Source: Prevotellaceae bacterium UBA4336
GTDB lineage: Bacteria > Bacteroidota > Bacteroidia > Bacteroidales > Bacteroidaceae
Reading direction: 5' to 3'
DNA length: 5,833 nt
NCBI GenBank assembly: GCA_002394305.1
Contig: DGTM01000069.1
Location: 1 to 5,833, forward strand
Each line of letters opens with the position of its first letter. The stretch's first letter is position 1. Of this stretch, positions 5,742-5,833 are shown piece after piece. A model generated the notes under the pieces. It had not been told where the DNA came from, searched no databases, and saw only the letters and a program-made list of their open reading frames with translations. A program made the position numbers and the translations under genes.

Positions 5742-5774
5742 GGAAGTAAAAAAGGAAGTAAAAAAGGAAGTAAA
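5742..5774. repeat. 12-bp tandem repeat, 2.75 exact copies
   Basis: GGAAGTAAAAAA occurs exactly at 5742-5753 and 5754-5765, followed by GGAAGTAAA at 5766-5774. The copies are identical, which suggests recent slippage. On the minus strand it reads as alternating ACTTCC and T6 runs, upstream of nadD. It may be part of a larger dispersed repeat; that cannot be judged from one copy. Confidence 0.85.
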
Positions 5775-5833
5775 CTCGCTACGTTGACTTCGTCGACCTA
5801 ACGGTTCGTGGAAGTTATATGCTACGCACAGGA
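5775..5833. other. Right edge, no recognisable gene
   Basis: On the minus strand one frame stays open from the window edge to a TGA at 5735-5733, giving 32 residues (LCVAYNFHEPLG..., ending FTSFFTSFFTSES). It could be the tail of a gene that begins beyond the window, but its last third is simply the translated 12-bp repeat and I recognise no family, so it is more likely intergenic. No promoter box of the TAnnTTTG type is visible. Confidence 0.4.

Overview
This window looks like ordinary chromosome from a fairly GC-rich member of the Bacteroidales (Bacteroidota), most likely a Prevotella-type organism. Several things point there. The two visible promoters carry the Bacteroidota -7 box TAnnTTTG (TACCTTTG both times). 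Purine-rich Shine-Dalgarno sites are weak or absent before most starts. The gene content also fits: a PadR/PspC pair, a PCMD-domain secreted protein, and the carboxyspermidine-route decarboxylase NspC.

Layout, left to right. Bases 1-649 hold no intact gene. They contain a possible bidirectional terminator (53-82), a C-terminal relic of a Gly/Ser/Arg-rich secreted protein on the minus strand (91-213), an array of four 21-bp units each centred on a GAAAT-NN-ATTTC palindrome (388-471), and then the promoter and a possible operator for the next operon (580-620). Next come padR (650-976) and a PspC-domain membrane protein (1020-1847) on the plus strand, probably co-transcribed. Converging on them with only 12 bp between stop codons is an uncharacterised secreted Gly/Ser/His-rich protein on the minus strand (1860-2867), with its own promoter at about 2917-2924. 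Its C-terminal end is a diverged duplicate of the relic at 91-213, so copies of the same coding segment flank padR-pspC in direct orientation.

The right half is a tightly packed minus-strand operon, read right to left: nadD (5693-5091, GTG start), 4 bp, a secreted PCMD-domain protein (5086-4133), then a TGATG stop/start overlap into nspC (4133-2985). It joins a NAD-biosynthesis enzyme, an exported probable carbohydrate-associated protein and a polyamine enzyme in one transcript. The leader before nadD carries two short tandem repeats (8-bp and 12-bp periods), and the last ~60 bases hold no recognisable gene.

No tRNA, rRNA, insertion sequence, CRISPR array or defence locus is visible. The most interesting items are the hidden paralog relic that makes direct repeats around padR-pspC, the 21-bp palindromic array with a near-perfect 45-base hairpin, and the unusual coupling of the nadD-PCMD-nspC operon. 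I saw no clear evidence of a wholly new system.
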